A stretch of DNA of 64,000 bases from Rossellomorea aquimaris (GTDB lineage: Bacteria; Bacillota; Bacilli; Bacillales; Bacillaceae_B): positions 1 through 64,000 of the forward strand of contig NZ_MINN01000117.1 in assembly GCF_001877785.1 (NCBI RefSeq). The letters are read 5' to 3'. The stretch's first letter is position 1. Every line of letters starts with the position of its first letter. The notes beneath the pieces were generated by a model that saw only the letters and a program-made list of their open reading frames with translations, was not told the origin of the DNA and made no database searches. A program made the position numbers and the translations under genes. Of this stretch, positions 53,843 to 62,107 are shown piece by piece.

Positions 53843-53862
53843 TATAGTATAATAGGTAAATA
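53843..53862 (+). promoter_or_regulatory. Twin promoter core, copy 1 (lipoprotein A)
   Basis: TATAGTATAATAGGTAAATA contains a perfect -10 TATAAT (53848-53853) but lacks a clear sigma-A -35. The same 20 bp, and part of the flanks (TGGAAA upstream, TGTAAT and ATCG-GAAG downstream), occur upstream of permease 1 at 54940. Confidence 0.6.
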
Positions 53863-53958
53863 ATTCGAGTATGTAATTATGTAATCGTTGAAGTTACCAA
53901 GGGGCCAATTTCTTTACAAGAACACTTATCGTTTGATTTACCAGTGGGGTGATATTAA

Positions 53959-54561
53959 TTGGGAAATTTAAAAATAGTGTGCTTGCTGCTGGGTTTCCTT
54001 CTCTTATTGTCCGGTTGCAGAGTAGTCTTAGTGGACCCTTCGCTGGAGGCTCCTGAGCCCGAGAAATCTGCCCCCTTGCAGGAACAGATTAATCTGCAGG
54101 CTCATATTCAGTATGATAATCGAAAAATTGTGTTCCGGGGAGAGACGGACCTTCCTGAAGGAACCATCCTTGAAGCCTCAAAGATGGAATATCCGATAGG
54201 AACAGAACCATTTTCTGTAGAAGTTGGAGCTGCCGACCCGCTTAAGGAGACCAAAGCAGCTGAAAAAGCCGAGGTAGCGAAAGAAGGTACATTTCTAGTC
54301 GTTTTGAAAAGGGATCCCCAGAAACGTTATCAGATATCCCTTCAATTCAGACCGGAATTGCAACCCGTTCCGATAAAAGAAATATACGGTGACACAGGGG
54401 ACAGCATCGGAGCGAGCGAAGGACTTTTCAACTATGAAGATAACGGGACCGAATACACCGGAATAGCCTTATTTGCCCCGCTTAATACGATTGATGATGC
54501 AGGTTTTTGGATGGGGAGGCTTGAAATGAGGCCAAATCAAAAAGATGCGAGACCATACTGA
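53959..54561 (+). CDS. Lipoprotein A of the permease module, unknown family
   Basis: 200 aa. Signal peptide with lipobox LLLLSGC, lipid anchor at Cys20. The mature part begins RVVLVDPSLEAPEPE and is predicted mostly beta-strand, with conserved blocks INLQAHIQYDNRKIVFRGET, EGTFLVVLKRDPQKRY and QISLQFRPELQPV. It is a clear paralogue of lipoprotein B (56931-57542), sharing SGCRVVLVD, VFRGETDLP, DPQKRYQ, QFRPELQP and YTGIALFAPL. Start is TTG after GGGGTG. I do not recognise the family. Extracytoplasmic partner of the adjacent permeases is the natural inference; it does not look like a classical solute-binding protein (too short). Confidence 0.85.
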   Translation: MGNLKIVCLLLGFLLLLSGCRVVLVDPSLEAPEPEKSAPLQEQINLQAHIQYDNRKIVFRGETDLPEGTILEASKMEYPIGTEPFSVEVGAADPLKETKAAEKAEVAKEGTFLVVLKRDPQKRYQISLQFRPELQPVPIKEIYGDTGDSIGASEGLFNYEDNGTEYTGIALFAPLNTIDDAGFWMGRLEMRPNQKDARPY

Positions 54562-54606
54562 TATCAGATTCAATGAGGGTGGACAAAAATAATATAGTCT
54601 AAGTAG

Positions 54607-54660
54607 AACCCAAACTAATTTGCCATGAGATGAGGCAAATTAGTTCGGGTTTTTAATTTG
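54607..54660 (+). terminator. Terminator of lipoprotein A gene
   Basis: AACCCAAACTAATTTGCC / GGCAAATTAGTTCGGGTT stem (one mismatch) followed by TTTAATTTG. The 3' arm and tail match the terminator near ssrA at 363-411 almost base for base. Confidence 0.82.
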
Positions 54661-54673
54661 TTGTACATTTAAT

Positions 54674-54810
54674 TCAGCGATTGATTGGAGTGCAAGACGA
54701 AGACTCCTGCGGGAAAAGCGTGTTAGGTGAGACCCCGCAGGAGCGTCGCGACGAGGAGGCTCACCAACCGCCCGCGGAAAGCGAAGTCTTGCACGGAAAT
54801 CATTAGCGTT
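54674..54810 (-). repeat. R1 element copy 11
   Basis: Complete simple copy in reverse orientation: GCGATTGATTGGAGTGCAAG to CTTGCACGGAAATCATTAGC. Between lipoprotein A and permease 1. Confidence 0.87.
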
Positions 54811-54939
54811 ATTTAAATCACCTCTATAATATTCGCCCATAAAGCCTAGGGTCTTCATAGTCGTACCGGTTTTTTATAACCATATTACACTGTCTTCACC
54901 AGTGGTTTTAAAGACATTGAGGGAATAAAGTGGAAATGA

Positions 54940-54959
54940 TATAGTATAATAGGTAAATA
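54940..54959 (+). promoter_or_regulatory. Twin promoter core, copy 2 (permease operon)
   Basis: TATAGTATAATAGGTAAATA, identical to 53843-53862, with -10 TATAAT at 54945-54950. No clear -35. Shared promoters suggest co-regulation of lipoprotein A and the permease operon. Confidence 0.6.
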
Positions 54960-55019
54960 GTTTGAAAATTTTGTAATATAATTGTAATCGAAGCGCCATT
55001 TAATCAGGGAGGGATTTTT

Positions 55020-55910
55020 ATGAAAAAACAGCTCCTCCGGCTGCCCCTTCAATTCATCCTGACGTGTCTGGGTCTATTCCTTTTCAGCGGGGCCGGGTCG
55101 CTGCTTATGTACGACCATGAACTTGTGATACATATCGCTAAATATATTCATACACTCCAACTGATCGGTAAGGACCTGCTCGATCCGGGGTCCATTTTTG
55201 TACAAGTCGAAGCGGACGGGAAGGAATATCCGATCTTCCCGATGATGCTGAAGCTGTTCGGCTATTCATTCCTGCTGCTGGTGACGTCTTTTTTCATTGC
55301 GGTTGTGAGTGCTGCCGTATTAAGCTATCTGGCCATGCTCCTTCCCCGAAGGGCCCACCGGTTTTTTCTGAGGATCCTTGAATTGCTCGATTCGCTTCCG
55401 GATGTGCTCGTTGTGGTGTTCCTGCAGTTGTTCATCATCTTTCTGTTCAAGAAGACCGGCATTCTTTTCTTCGATATCTATGCCCTTGGGGAAGAGAGGA
55501 TCTATATGCTGCCAATCTTTTGTTTAGCGGTGATGCCGGTTGCGTTTCTGGTCAAAAATTTCTTGTTCCAGCTGCGGGAAGAAGGAGATAAACCGTACGT
55601 TGAATTTTCTTTTTCCAAAGGGTTCTCGAAGGCTTATACACTGTGGGTCCATTTGTTCAGGAATGTGTGGGTCAGTTTTTATTATCATATCAAGCCGATT
55701 TTCCTGCTGATGCTCTCGAATCTGTTGATCATTGAGATCCTGTTCAACATCAATGGTTTCATGGTGGCGATGCTGTCGACCGCTGTCAGCAAGCCGAGTG
55801 CTTTTTTCATTGGCATGCTGATGGTGTATATCCCTTTCTTTCTATTATTCAGTCTGGGTCAGCTGTTATTGACAAAATACACGGGCATCCATGAGGAGGC
55901 GGAAGCATGA
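55020..55910 (+). CDS. ABC transporter permease, OppB/DppB-like (permease 1)
   Basis: 296 aa, about six membrane helices. The coupling-helix (EAA-like) region is KPYVEFSFSKGFSKAYTLWV (about 195-214), in place of the usual DYVRTARAKGLS. The N-terminal half carries the long external loop (about 30-85) typical of DppB. Followed by permease 2 with a 4-bp ATGA overlap. No ATPase or solute-binding gene is nearby, unusual for this family. Confidence 0.85.
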   Translation: MKKQLLRLPLQFILTCLGLFLFSGAGSLLMYDHELVIHIAKYIHTLQLIGKDLLDPGSIFVQVEADGKEYPIFPMMLKLFGYSFLLLVTSFFIAVVSAAVLSYLAMLLPRRAHRFFLRILELLDSLPDVLVVVFLQLFIIFLFKKTGILFFDIYALGEERIYMLPIFCLAVMPVAFLVKNFLFQLREEGDKPYVEFSFSKGFSKAYTLWVHLFRNVWVSFYYHIKPIFLLMLSNLLIIEILFNINGFMVAMLSTAVSKPSAFFIGMLMVYIPFFLLFSLGQLLLTKYTGIHEEAEA

Positions 55911-56944
55911 GTGTATTCAAAACGATTCGATTTTGGATTCCGATCTTAATCCTGCTCGCCATGATCATCGGCAGTTACATCATCCCTGTCTTGAATCCTG
56001 ATTTTCAAGAATCAGGGCCGGCTTATATGAAAGATGAGGAAACTGGCAGGGTGGTCGCGGCACCTGTTTATTCCATTTCCGAGATGCCCCCGTTCGGAAG
56101 TGACAAGCTCGGAAGGAATCTATTCATCATCCTGGTGGCAGGTGCTAAATACACGCTGTTATCAGCGATCGTCATCGCCTTATTAAGAATGACGGGCGGA
56201 TTTATCACGGGTGTGCTGTATGCCTTTCTTCCCCGCTGGTTCCGGGCAGGGGCAAAAGGGCTGTTGGACACATTTAATTTCATCCCGCTTGCCATCATTG
56301 CCTATATCCTGCTGTATCCGCTTCAGCTTGCATTCGCGGGAGGATCGCTTCCCTCCTTCAGGTTCCTCGTCATCGAGGTCATCGTAATCGCCCTGATTGT
56401 CATCCCGTCTCTCGGGATGTACGTCGGACAGGGGATGCATGATTTCCTGAAGCAGGATTTCATCTCGGCTTCGAGGACGATGGGAGCGGGGCGTTTTCAC
56501 CTGATCCGGAAGCACTTGTGGCCATATTTCAGCCGCCAGTCGATCGTGCTGTTCTCGGAACAGCTCGCTCAGACGCTTCTTCTCCTTGTACAGCTCGGCA
56601 TCCTGCATATTACGCTGGGAGGATTGATCACGGAAAATTTCGGCGTCCTGGAGTTCATCCCACAGTATTTCTCGGTGACCAATGAATGGGCCGCCACGAT
56701 GAGCATCAACATCCAGCAGGTCTTCAACAAGCCGATGCTCCTGCTCGCACCGCTGCTGTTTTTTGCGGTATCGATCTACTGTGTGAATCAAATCAGTTCC
56801 GTTCTGAGACAGGTGCTGATCGAGGGACAGACGGTCAAGGCGGGTTCTGGTAAAAATGACAGCCGCGCGGAAGCTGCAATTTCTAAGCAGAGCATGGAGG
56901 ATTTTCAATTCACAGCGGGGAGCGATCATCGTGAAACCGTATAG
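55907..56944 (+). CDS. ABC transporter permease, OppC/DppC-like (permease 2)
   Basis: 345 aa. N-terminal helix, then the OppC signature region PPFGSDKLGRNLFIILVAGAKYTL (here PPFGSDKLGRN, about 62-72), and the EAA loop DFISASRTMGAGRFHLIRKHL (about 183-203). About six helices; a 40-residue C-terminal cytoplasmic tail with no homology I recognise. The stop overlaps the GTG start of lipoprotein B by 14 bp. Confidence 0.85.
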   Translation: MSVFKTIRFWIPILILLAMIIGSYIIPVLNPDFQESGPAYMKDEETGRVVAAPVYSISEMPPFGSDKLGRNLFIILVAGAKYTLLSAIVIALLRMTGGFITGVLYAFLPRWFRAGAKGLLDTFNFIPLAIIAYILLYPLQLAFAGGSLPSFRFLVIEVIVIALIVIPSLGMYVGQGMHDFLKQDFISASRTMGAGRFHLIRKHLWPYFSRQSIVLFSEQLAQTLLLLVQLGILHITLGGLITENFGVLEFIPQYFSVTNEWAATMSINIQQVFNKPMLLLAPLLFFAVSIYCVNQISSVLRQVLIEGQTVKAGSGKNDSRAEAAISKQSMEDFQFTAGSDHRETV

Positions 56945-57542
56945 ACTGCTGACTGTTCTATCGCTTTCCCTCCTCTTTATTCTGTCAGGCTGCCGGGTCG
57001 TCCTGGTTGATGAAACACTGGAGCAGGCAGAAGCCGAACCCGAACCAAAAGGAAAAGAGCCGATTTCGCTGCAATCAAAAGTCCAGTTCAGTACAAATAA
57101 ATTGGTTTTCCGAGGAGAGACCGATTTGCCCAAGGGAGCTGTCATCGAAGCGAGCTTGACGGAATACCCTGAAACGGTCACTTTGCAGCAGGTCATGAAT
57201 GCGGAAGCTGAGCCGTTGGCTGAAACGAAGGTCTCCGAAACAGGTGAAATAGGGGAAGACGGGACCTTTTTGATCGTCATGAAAAGGAGCGATCCCCAGA
57301 AGAGATATCAGGTATCCGTCCAATTCAGGCCGGAGCTTCAGCCTCAGGCGGTGAAGGACCTGTACGGGGAAACCGGGGAATACATCGGAGGGGGCGAGGG
57401 CTTTTTTGAATATGAAGCCGGGCAAACGGAATATAAGGGAATCGCTTTATTCGCCCCGCTTCCAAACCTTAACGACGGAGGATTTTATCAAGGGAAATGG
57501 GATATGCATGAGAATCAGGAAAAAGCGAGACCTTCCTTTTAA
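56931..57542 (+). CDS. Lipoprotein B of the permease module, unknown family
   Basis: 203 aa with GTG start after GGGGAG; the frame also opens 25 codons earlier inside permease 2, but the signal peptide begins at VKPYRLLTVLSLSLLFILSGC with lipid anchor Cys21. Paralogue of lipoprotein A (same SGCRVVLVD start, VFRGETDLPKG, DPQKRYQVSVQFRPELQP, YKGIALFAPL). Translationally coupled to permease 2, which ties the lipoprotein family to the transporter. Confidence 0.85.
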   Translation: MKPYRLLTVLSLSLLFILSGCRVVLVDETLEQAEAEPEPKGKEPISLQSKVQFSTNKLVFRGETDLPKGAVIEASLTEYPETVTLQQVMNAEAEPLAETKVSETGEIGEDGTFLIVMKRSDPQKRYQVSVQFRPELQPQAVKDLYGETGEYIGGGEGFFEYEAGQTEYKGIALFAPLPNLNDGGFYQGKWDMHENQEKARPSF

Positions 57543-57549
57543 GTCCAAA

Positions 57550-57587
57550 AGAAAGACCTGTGCGGGCGAAGCACAGGTCTTTTTTGT
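57550..57587 (+). terminator. Bidirectional terminator lipoprotein B / ktrB
   Basis: AAAGACCTGTGC GGGCGAA GCACAGGTCTTTTTTG; T-runs on both strands serve the convergent genes. Confidence 0.9.
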
Positions 57588-57592
57588 ATGGA

Positions 57593-58915
57593 TCATCCAG
57601 TCATGATATCCTCCTTCGGATATCGGATCTTCTCTTTATCCGGTCTCGACAGTGAGAATGCAAGCGTCAACGGACCGAGTTTTCCGATGAACATGACGAT
57701 GATGATGACGCTCTTCCCGATATCGGTCAGTGATCCTGTGATTCCCATCGACAGACCGACGGTACCGAAAGCAGAGACGATTTCAAAGAGGATCTCCAGG
57801 AACCCGGCACTTTTTTCACTCATGTTCATAATGAACAGCGCGGTGAAAACGAGGAATACACTCATTATCGATACGGCCAGAGCTTTGAAGATATGGAACT
57901 CACTGATCGTGCGGCGGAACAGGCGGATTTCACGTTTTTCTTTCAAAAACGCAAAGACACTGAGTGAAATGACGACGAAGGTTGTAAGCTTGATGCCCCC
58001 TCCTGTGGACGCGCTGCCCGCTCCTATGAACATAAGGAGGACCGTCAGGAGAATCGAATCCCGCTCCATGACTCCATAGTCAAGCGTATTGAATCCGGCG
58101 GTCCGCGGTGTCACGGCTGAAAAATAAGCCGCCTGCAATTTATCGAACAGAGACAGATCAGCGAGCGTGTGGGGATTGTTGTACTCAAGGATGAACAGGA
58201 TGATCATCGCTGCCGTATTGATGATCAGTGTTCCCCACAGCATGATTTTTGTATGAAGGGACAACTTTTTCAGCGTCCTCTTTTTGTAAAGATCGACCAG
58301 AACCGTAAACCCTATCCCGCCGATGATGAATAACAGCGAAATCACAAGATTCACAACCGGGTTCCCTGCGTAACCCATCAGACTGTCCTCCCAGATGGAG
58401 AATCCTGCGTTGTTGAAGGCAGAGATGCTATGGAACAAACTGACGTACAAGCCCCTGCCCCATCCATACTCCGGCACCCATTGAGTAGCCAGCAGGACGA
58501 CGGCGGCCGCCTCCACCGTAAAAGAAAAGTAAAATAAATATTTTACGAGTTTTATGACGCCGCCGACCGAAGTCTGATTCAACGCCTGCTGAATCAGCAG
58601 CCTCTCCTTGAACCCGATTTTCTTGCCGATCATCATAAAGATCAGGACGGCAAAGGACATGATCCCGAGACCGCCTATCTGGATCAGGCACATGATGATC
58701 ACTTCACCGAACGTGGTGAACACAGTGCCCGTATCAACCACGATCAGCCCGGTGACGGTCATTGCTGAAACCGAGGTGAACAACGCGTCTAGCATCGAAA
58801 TGCCCTCTTCCGTCGCAAACGGCAGCTTCAACAGGAACATCCCGAGGATACTGAAAAAAATGAACGTTATCACCAGCAGCTGCGGCGGGGTCCAGGGAGC
58901 GATTTTTCCCTTCAT
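57593..58915 (-). CDS. ktrB: Potassium uptake channel subunit KtrB
   Basis: Membrane subunit of the Ktr K+ (Na+-stimulated) uptake system. 440 aa, four MPM repeats each with a pore loop: AMTVTGLIVVDTG, SAFNNAGFSIWED, TPRTAGFNTLDYG and SAFGTVGLSMGIT carry the selectivity Gly residues. The gating loop GAGSASTGGGIKL is present. Partner of KtrA, 3 bp upstream. Confidence 0.97.
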   Translation of the reverse strand: MKGKIAPWTPPQLLVITFIFFSILGMFLLKLPFATEEGISMLDALFTSVSAMTVTGLIVVDTGTVFTTFGEVIIMCLIQIGGLGIMSFAVLIFMMIGKKIGFKERLLIQQALNQTSVGGVIKLVKYLFYFSFTVEAAAVVLLATQWVPEYGWGRGLYVSLFHSISAFNNAGFSIWEDSLMGYAGNPVVNLVISLLFIIGGIGFTVLVDLYKKRTLKKLSLHTKIMLWGTLIINTAAMIILFILEYNNPHTLADLSLFDKLQAAYFSAVTPRTAGFNTLDYGVMERDSILLTVLLMFIGAGSASTGGGIKLTTFVVISLSVFAFLKEKREIRLFRRTISEFHIFKALAVSIMSVFLVFTALFIMNMSEKSAGFLEILFEIVSAFGTVGLSMGITGSLTDIGKSVIIIVMFIGKLGPLTLAFSLSRPDKEKIRYPKEDIMTG

Positions 58916-58918
58916 CTT

Positions 58919-59575
58919 TTATACACCTTCTTTTTCAAAGCGATTGATATCGCGGTTATGGCCGATCACGATCAGGAGGTCCTCCTTTTGGATGACTTCA
59001 TCCGCAGACGGCGAGACGATGACCTCGTCACCGCGGTGTATGGCGATGATATTGCAGCCGTACTTCGCGCGTACATCCAGCTCGATCAGATTCTTCCCTG
59101 CGACCTTCCTGGTTGCAAGCACCTCCACGATACTATGTTCTTTCGATACTTCGATATAATCGATGATCTTTTCAGACGTGATGTGATGGGCGATCCTTCT
59201 CGCCATATCGCGTTCGGGATGAATGACCTTATCTGCGCCGATCCGGTCGAGAACCTTCTGATGGTAGGCATTCGATGCCTTGACCCACACTTCTTTGACG
59301 CCAATTTCCTTCAGCTGCAGCGTCGTCAGGATACTCGCCTCGATATTCTCGCCGAAGGAAACGATGACATGGTCAAAATTCCGCAGTCCGAGCGACTTCA
59401 GCACCGATTCATCCATCGCATTCGCCTGCACTGCATGAGTCGCGATGTCCTGGAACTTCTGGACGACTTCGTGATGGATATCGATCGCCAGCACCTCCAC
59501 ATTGAGCGATGCCAGCTCCTGGACAAGATTTCCCCCGAACCGGCCCAAGCCGATGACTGCAAATTGTTTCTTCAT
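58919..59575 (-). CDS. ktrA: Potassium uptake regulatory subunit KtrA
   Basis: Cytoplasmic RCK octamer that gates KtrB; the C-terminal domain binds c-di-AMP. 218 aa: RCK_N with Rossmann motif VIGLGRFGGNLVQ (about 7-19) and RCK_C (about 135-218). The frame opens 13 codons upstream, but GGAGGG is 8 nt from the ATG chosen. Preceded by a c-di-AMP riboswitch (60170-60350), so this system is controlled by c-di-AMP twice, at RNA and protein level. Confidence 0.97.
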   Translation of the reverse strand: MKKQFAVIGLGRFGGNLVQELASLNVEVLAIDIHHEVVQKFQDIATHAVQANAMDESVLKSLGLRNFDHVIVSFGENIEASILTTLQLKEIGVKEVWVKASNAYHQKVLDRIGADKVIHPERDMARRIAHHITSEKIIDYIEVSKEHSIVEVLATRKVAGKNLIELDVRAKYGCNIIAIHRGDEVIVSPSADEVIQKEDLLIVIGHNRDINRFEKEGV

Positions 59576-59760
59576 GTTGAACACCCTCCAAAACCTTTTT
59601 ATTAGCTTAACCAATTGATATTATTCAACTCCGCTGCCGTGGAATGTCTGGCACAAGCAGGAGATGAGACTTGCCGTATTATCCTTCATTTTCGTAACGA
59701 CTAACTGTTTATTTGCTGAGTCAAGCTGTTGATTGTAGTGCAGGACGCAGACTCCTATAC

Positions 59761-59882
59761 GAAAAGCGGAAGGGCTTTGATCAGAGGCGTGTGGCATAAG
59801 ACGAATCGTCCACGAAGGCGTTCTTTGCCTTCTTGGACGGTTTGGCTTATGACATGTGCCTCTAAGCCCTGCAGCTAGACAG
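59761..59882 (-). repeat. R2 element, first of two in R1 copy 12
   Basis: Minus strand TGTCTAGCTGCAGGGCTTAG to CCCTTCCGCTTTTC, same central palindrome as in copies 1, 3 and 6. Confidence 0.75.
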
Positions 59883-59885
59883 ATT

Positions 59886-60005
59886 GAAATGCGGAAGTGG
59901 GCGTTTTGCTCCCTTTGAAAAATGTTCTTCTGCTTTAGAGGCGTTTTTTGCCTCAAAAGCAGAAGGTTAATTTTCAAACGGGAGCAGACCACTGGAGCTG
60001 GACAG
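59886..60005 (-). repeat. R2 element variant, second of two in R1 copy 12
   Basis: Ends CTGTCCAGCTCCAG and CTTCCGCATTTC match R2, but the centre is different: TTCTGCTTTTGAGGC / GCCTCTAAAGCAGAA forms a separate hairpin. Shows that R2 ends are conserved while centres change. Confidence 0.65.
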
Positions 60006-60102
60006 GGCCACCAAATCAATAGGAGGCTCACGGGTCACCCGCGGAAAGCGAAGTTCTGCACGGAAATCAACAGCGGTGTATAAAGTTCATACAAAAAAAC
60101 AG

Positions 60103-60139
60103 CACAAAAAGACCACAAGGAATACACCCTGTGGTCATC
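60103..60139 (-). terminator. Expression-platform terminator of the ktrAB riboswitch
   Basis: Minus strand GACCACAGGGTGTATTCCTTGTGGTC followed by TTTTTG; located about 30 nt after the aptamer. In B. subtilis c-di-AMP binding to ydaO-type aptamers promotes termination. Confidence 0.82.
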
Positions 60140-60169
60140 ATTTTTTGATCACAAGTATCATCCTCTCCC

Positions 60170-60350
60170 ATTACGCTTACGAGGTTAGCTGACGGATTCG
60201 GGCGATGGAAGTAGCCCTACCTTATCCGCACACAAGGGTCCACCCTTAAGCTTAGGCGCCCAGGCCTATGCCTTTTAGATCAAGAACCTTGCAGCGATGA
60301 GGATTCACCCCGGTGACTCGGGTCCCCCGCTTCATATTGAATTAAGCGAT
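60170..60350 (-). promoter_or_regulatory. c-di-AMP riboswitch (ydaO/yuaA type)
   Basis: Minus strand contains the conserved blocks of the ydaO aptamer in order: TCGCTTAATT, GCGGGGGACCCG, GGGGTGAATCCTC, GGCGCCTAAGCTTAAGGGTG, CCGAATCCGTCAGCTAACC and TCGTAAGCG. Followed by a terminator and then ktrAB, the best-known target of this riboswitch class. High c-di-AMP should reduce ktrAB transcription. Confidence 0.95.
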
Positions 60351-60375
60351 AAAGAATATTTGTTTGATGATAGAT

Positions 60376-60404
60376 ATCATACTCCCCGCACCGTGAGTTG
60401 TAAA
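60376..60404 (-). promoter_or_regulatory. Promoter of the ktrAB leader
   Basis: -35 TTTACA (60399-60404), 17-bp spacer, -10 TATGAT (60376-60381); start near 60369, 20 nt before the riboswitch. Confidence 0.75.
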
Positions 60405-60459
60405 TATGTTTTTTGTAAAAATTTCTGCCTTTCAATTGGAATATTTTTTATACGCCGTG

Positions 60460-60486
60460 AGGTTTCCAATCCCTTTTTACGGGGAA
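60460..60486 (+). promoter_or_regulatory. Possible sigma-B promoter of the DUF1206 gene
   Basis: AGGTTT, 15-bp spacer, GGGGAA: partial match to the sigma-B consensus (AGGTTT-N13-15-GGGTAT). Confidence 0.35.
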
Positions 60487-60534
60487 AAACCTACATAAGT
60501 AATACTAGATAAGTACCAGAAGGGAAGTAGGAAA

Positions 60535-61383
60535 ATGGCTGATCTTTCAACGACCATTTCTAAAGATACAAGGAAAAGCAATCAGGGATCATCTGACATC
60601 AAACCATGGATCCGGGGATTCGCAAGAGTTGGATTTATCTCAAGGGGGAGCGTTTATCTCTTGATCGGTGCGCTCGCACTGATGGCAGCGTTCGGTGCAG
60701 GAGGAAGCATGTCCGATACCAGCGGGGCGTTCAGTGCGGTTGCACAGGCTCCGTTCGGTGAGGTCCTCCTGTGGATCGTCGGATTCGGGATCATCGGCAT
60801 CGTCATATGGAGCTTCATCGAAGCAGTCAAAGACCCCGGACATTCTGACAGCTTGATGAAATCTGCATTCAGAAGGCTCACTCATGTCATCAGCGGAATC
60901 ATCTACGGCGCACTTTCATACAATGCATTCATGATCGCCATGCATGCCAAGAGCGGGTCGGGTTCCGAACAATCCACCTCGGCGAAGCTCTTATCACAGC
61001 CGTTTGGTCAGTGGATCATCGGCATCGTCGGTGCCATCATCATCGGATTCGCCCTTCATGAAATGTACATTGCCGTAACTGGAAAATTCACAAAGGATTT
61101 CAAGCGTCATGAAATGTCCGAGAAGGAATGGGAAGCAGGCAGGAAAGCCGGAAGAATGGGGATATTTTCGCGCGGCTTCGTCTTCTTATTTGTCGGTTAT
61201 TTCTTCACCCAGACGGCCATCACCGCAGACCCCGACAAAACGAAAGGACTCGACGGCGCCCTATTGGAGATCGCCCAACAGCCTTACGGTCAGTGGATCC
61301 TGGCCATTGTGGCGGCCGGATTGTTCCTTTACGGGGTATATCAGATTTTGAAGGGGAAGAACACGCATTTGAGTATGTATTGA
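60535..61383 (+). CDS. DUF1206 membrane protein
   Basis: 282 aa, about six helices in three two-helix repeats: (i) FARVGFISRGSVYLLIG...PFGEVLLWIVGFGIIG, (ii) FRRLTHVISGIIYGAL...QPFGQWIIGIVGAIIIG, (iii) GRMGIFSRGFVFLFVGYF...QPYGQWILAIVAAGLFLYG. Each repeat has an aromatic RG/RGxxY start and a P(F/Y)GQWI motif. Function not known; a candidate general-stress promoter precedes it. Followed by a strong terminator. Confidence 0.87.
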   Translation: MADLSTTISKDTRKSNQGSSDIKPWIRGFARVGFISRGSVYLLIGALALMAAFGAGGSMSDTSGAFSAVAQAPFGEVLLWIVGFGIIGIVIWSFIEAVKDPGHSDSLMKSAFRRLTHVISGIIYGALSYNAFMIAMHAKSGSGSEQSTSAKLLSQPFGQWIIGIVGAIIIGFALHEMYIAVTGKFTKDFKRHEMSEKEWEAGRKAGRMGIFSRGFVFLFVGYFFTQTAITADPDKTKGLDGALLEIAQQPYGQWILAIVAAGLFLYGVYQILKGKNTHLSMY

Positions 61384-61403
61384 TAAGATTGATTTTTTTC
61401 GCA

Positions 61404-61441
61404 GAACAGAGCCTGGGGCATCCGGGCTCTGTTTCTTTTTG
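61404..61441 (+). terminator. DUF1206 gene terminator
   Basis: AACAGAGCC TGGGGCATCC GGGCTCTGTT followed by TCTTTTT. Confidence 0.85.
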
Positions 61442-61522
61442 GTCAAAATCATGTACAATGTGAAAGGGTGAAAGTAACTAACACTTACCGGATTAAAAGA
61501 CCATGATGAAGGACTGAGGCAT

Positions 61523-62107
61523 TTGGACTGGCTGGCATTGACGATAAACGAAATCATTGAGGATCATCTCAGCGGCAGTGCTGTCCTGATCGCTTTTTTC
61601 AGCGTAGGGGTGAACATCGTGATCAGTGTCGCAGGCTTCCTTCCAAGTTTTTTCATTACGGCATTAAATATTTCATATTTCGGCCTTGAAACAGGGATTT
61701 TCCTCTCCATCATCGGTGAATCACTTGGTGCCGTCGTGAGTTTTGTGCTTTATAGGAAAGGGATATCCCTAGCAAAACCCGATAAAGTATTGGAAAACCG
61801 CTATTTTTTAAAATTAAAGCAGGCAGAAGGAAAGGAATGGATTTTCCTCCTCTTTGTCTTTCGGATCTTCCCATTTGTCCCTTCAGGGGTGGTGACGGTC
61901 GCCGCTGCATTCAGCAGTATCTCGGCTGGCGCCTTCACCGTGGTGAGCACCGCAGGAAAAATACCGGCACTCCTGCTTGAAGCGCTGATCGTTGTAAATG
62001 TGATCGAATCTTCAAGGGGAACGTGGATCATGCTGAGTGCGGCAGCATTGCTGGGGCTCGGTTATGCAGCTGTCCGGTATTGGCGGTTGAGGGGAAGACA
62101 GGGGTAA
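61523..62107 (+). CDS. VTT-domain (DedA-like/SNARE-associated) membrane protein
   Basis: 194 aa, about five helices. VTT-like features: VAGFLPSFFITALNISYFG, IIGESLGAVVSFVLYRKG (G-x-x-x-G turn) and FRIFPFVPSGVVTVAAAFSSI (R-x-x-P-x-x-P reentrant loop with Arg). Such proteins act in lipid scrambling or flipping; substrate unknown. Start is TTG with GAGG upstream; no better ATG in frame. Confidence 0.82.
   Translation: MDWLALTINEIIEDHLSGSAVLIAFFSVGVNIVISVAGFLPSFFITALNISYFGLETGIFLSIIGESLGAVVSFVLYRKGISLAKPDKVLENRYFLKLKQAEGKEWIFLLFVFRIFPFVPSGVVTVAAAFSSISAGAFTVVSTAGKIPALLLEALIVVNVIESSRGTWIMLSAAALLGLGYAAVRYWRLRGRQG

Larger units (their letters stand above)
59728..60076 (-). repeat. R1 element copy 12, with two R2 elements in tandem
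   Basis: R1 arms GTTGATTGTAGTGCAGGAC and TTCTGCACGGAAATCAACAGC enclose two R2 elements (59761-59882 and 59886-60005). It lies in the leader between the c-di-AMP riboswitch terminator and ktrA and is the largest composite in the window. Confidence 0.82.

Noticed and set aside
56183..57280. Long minus-strand frame (365 codons) opposite permease 2 and lipoprotein B
   Set aside because: Antisense shadow of two well-supported coupled genes; no ribosome site and low-complexity composition.
58958..59605. Plus-strand frame of 215 codons opposite ktrA
   Set aside because: Shadow of ktrA; composition mirrors its codon bias.
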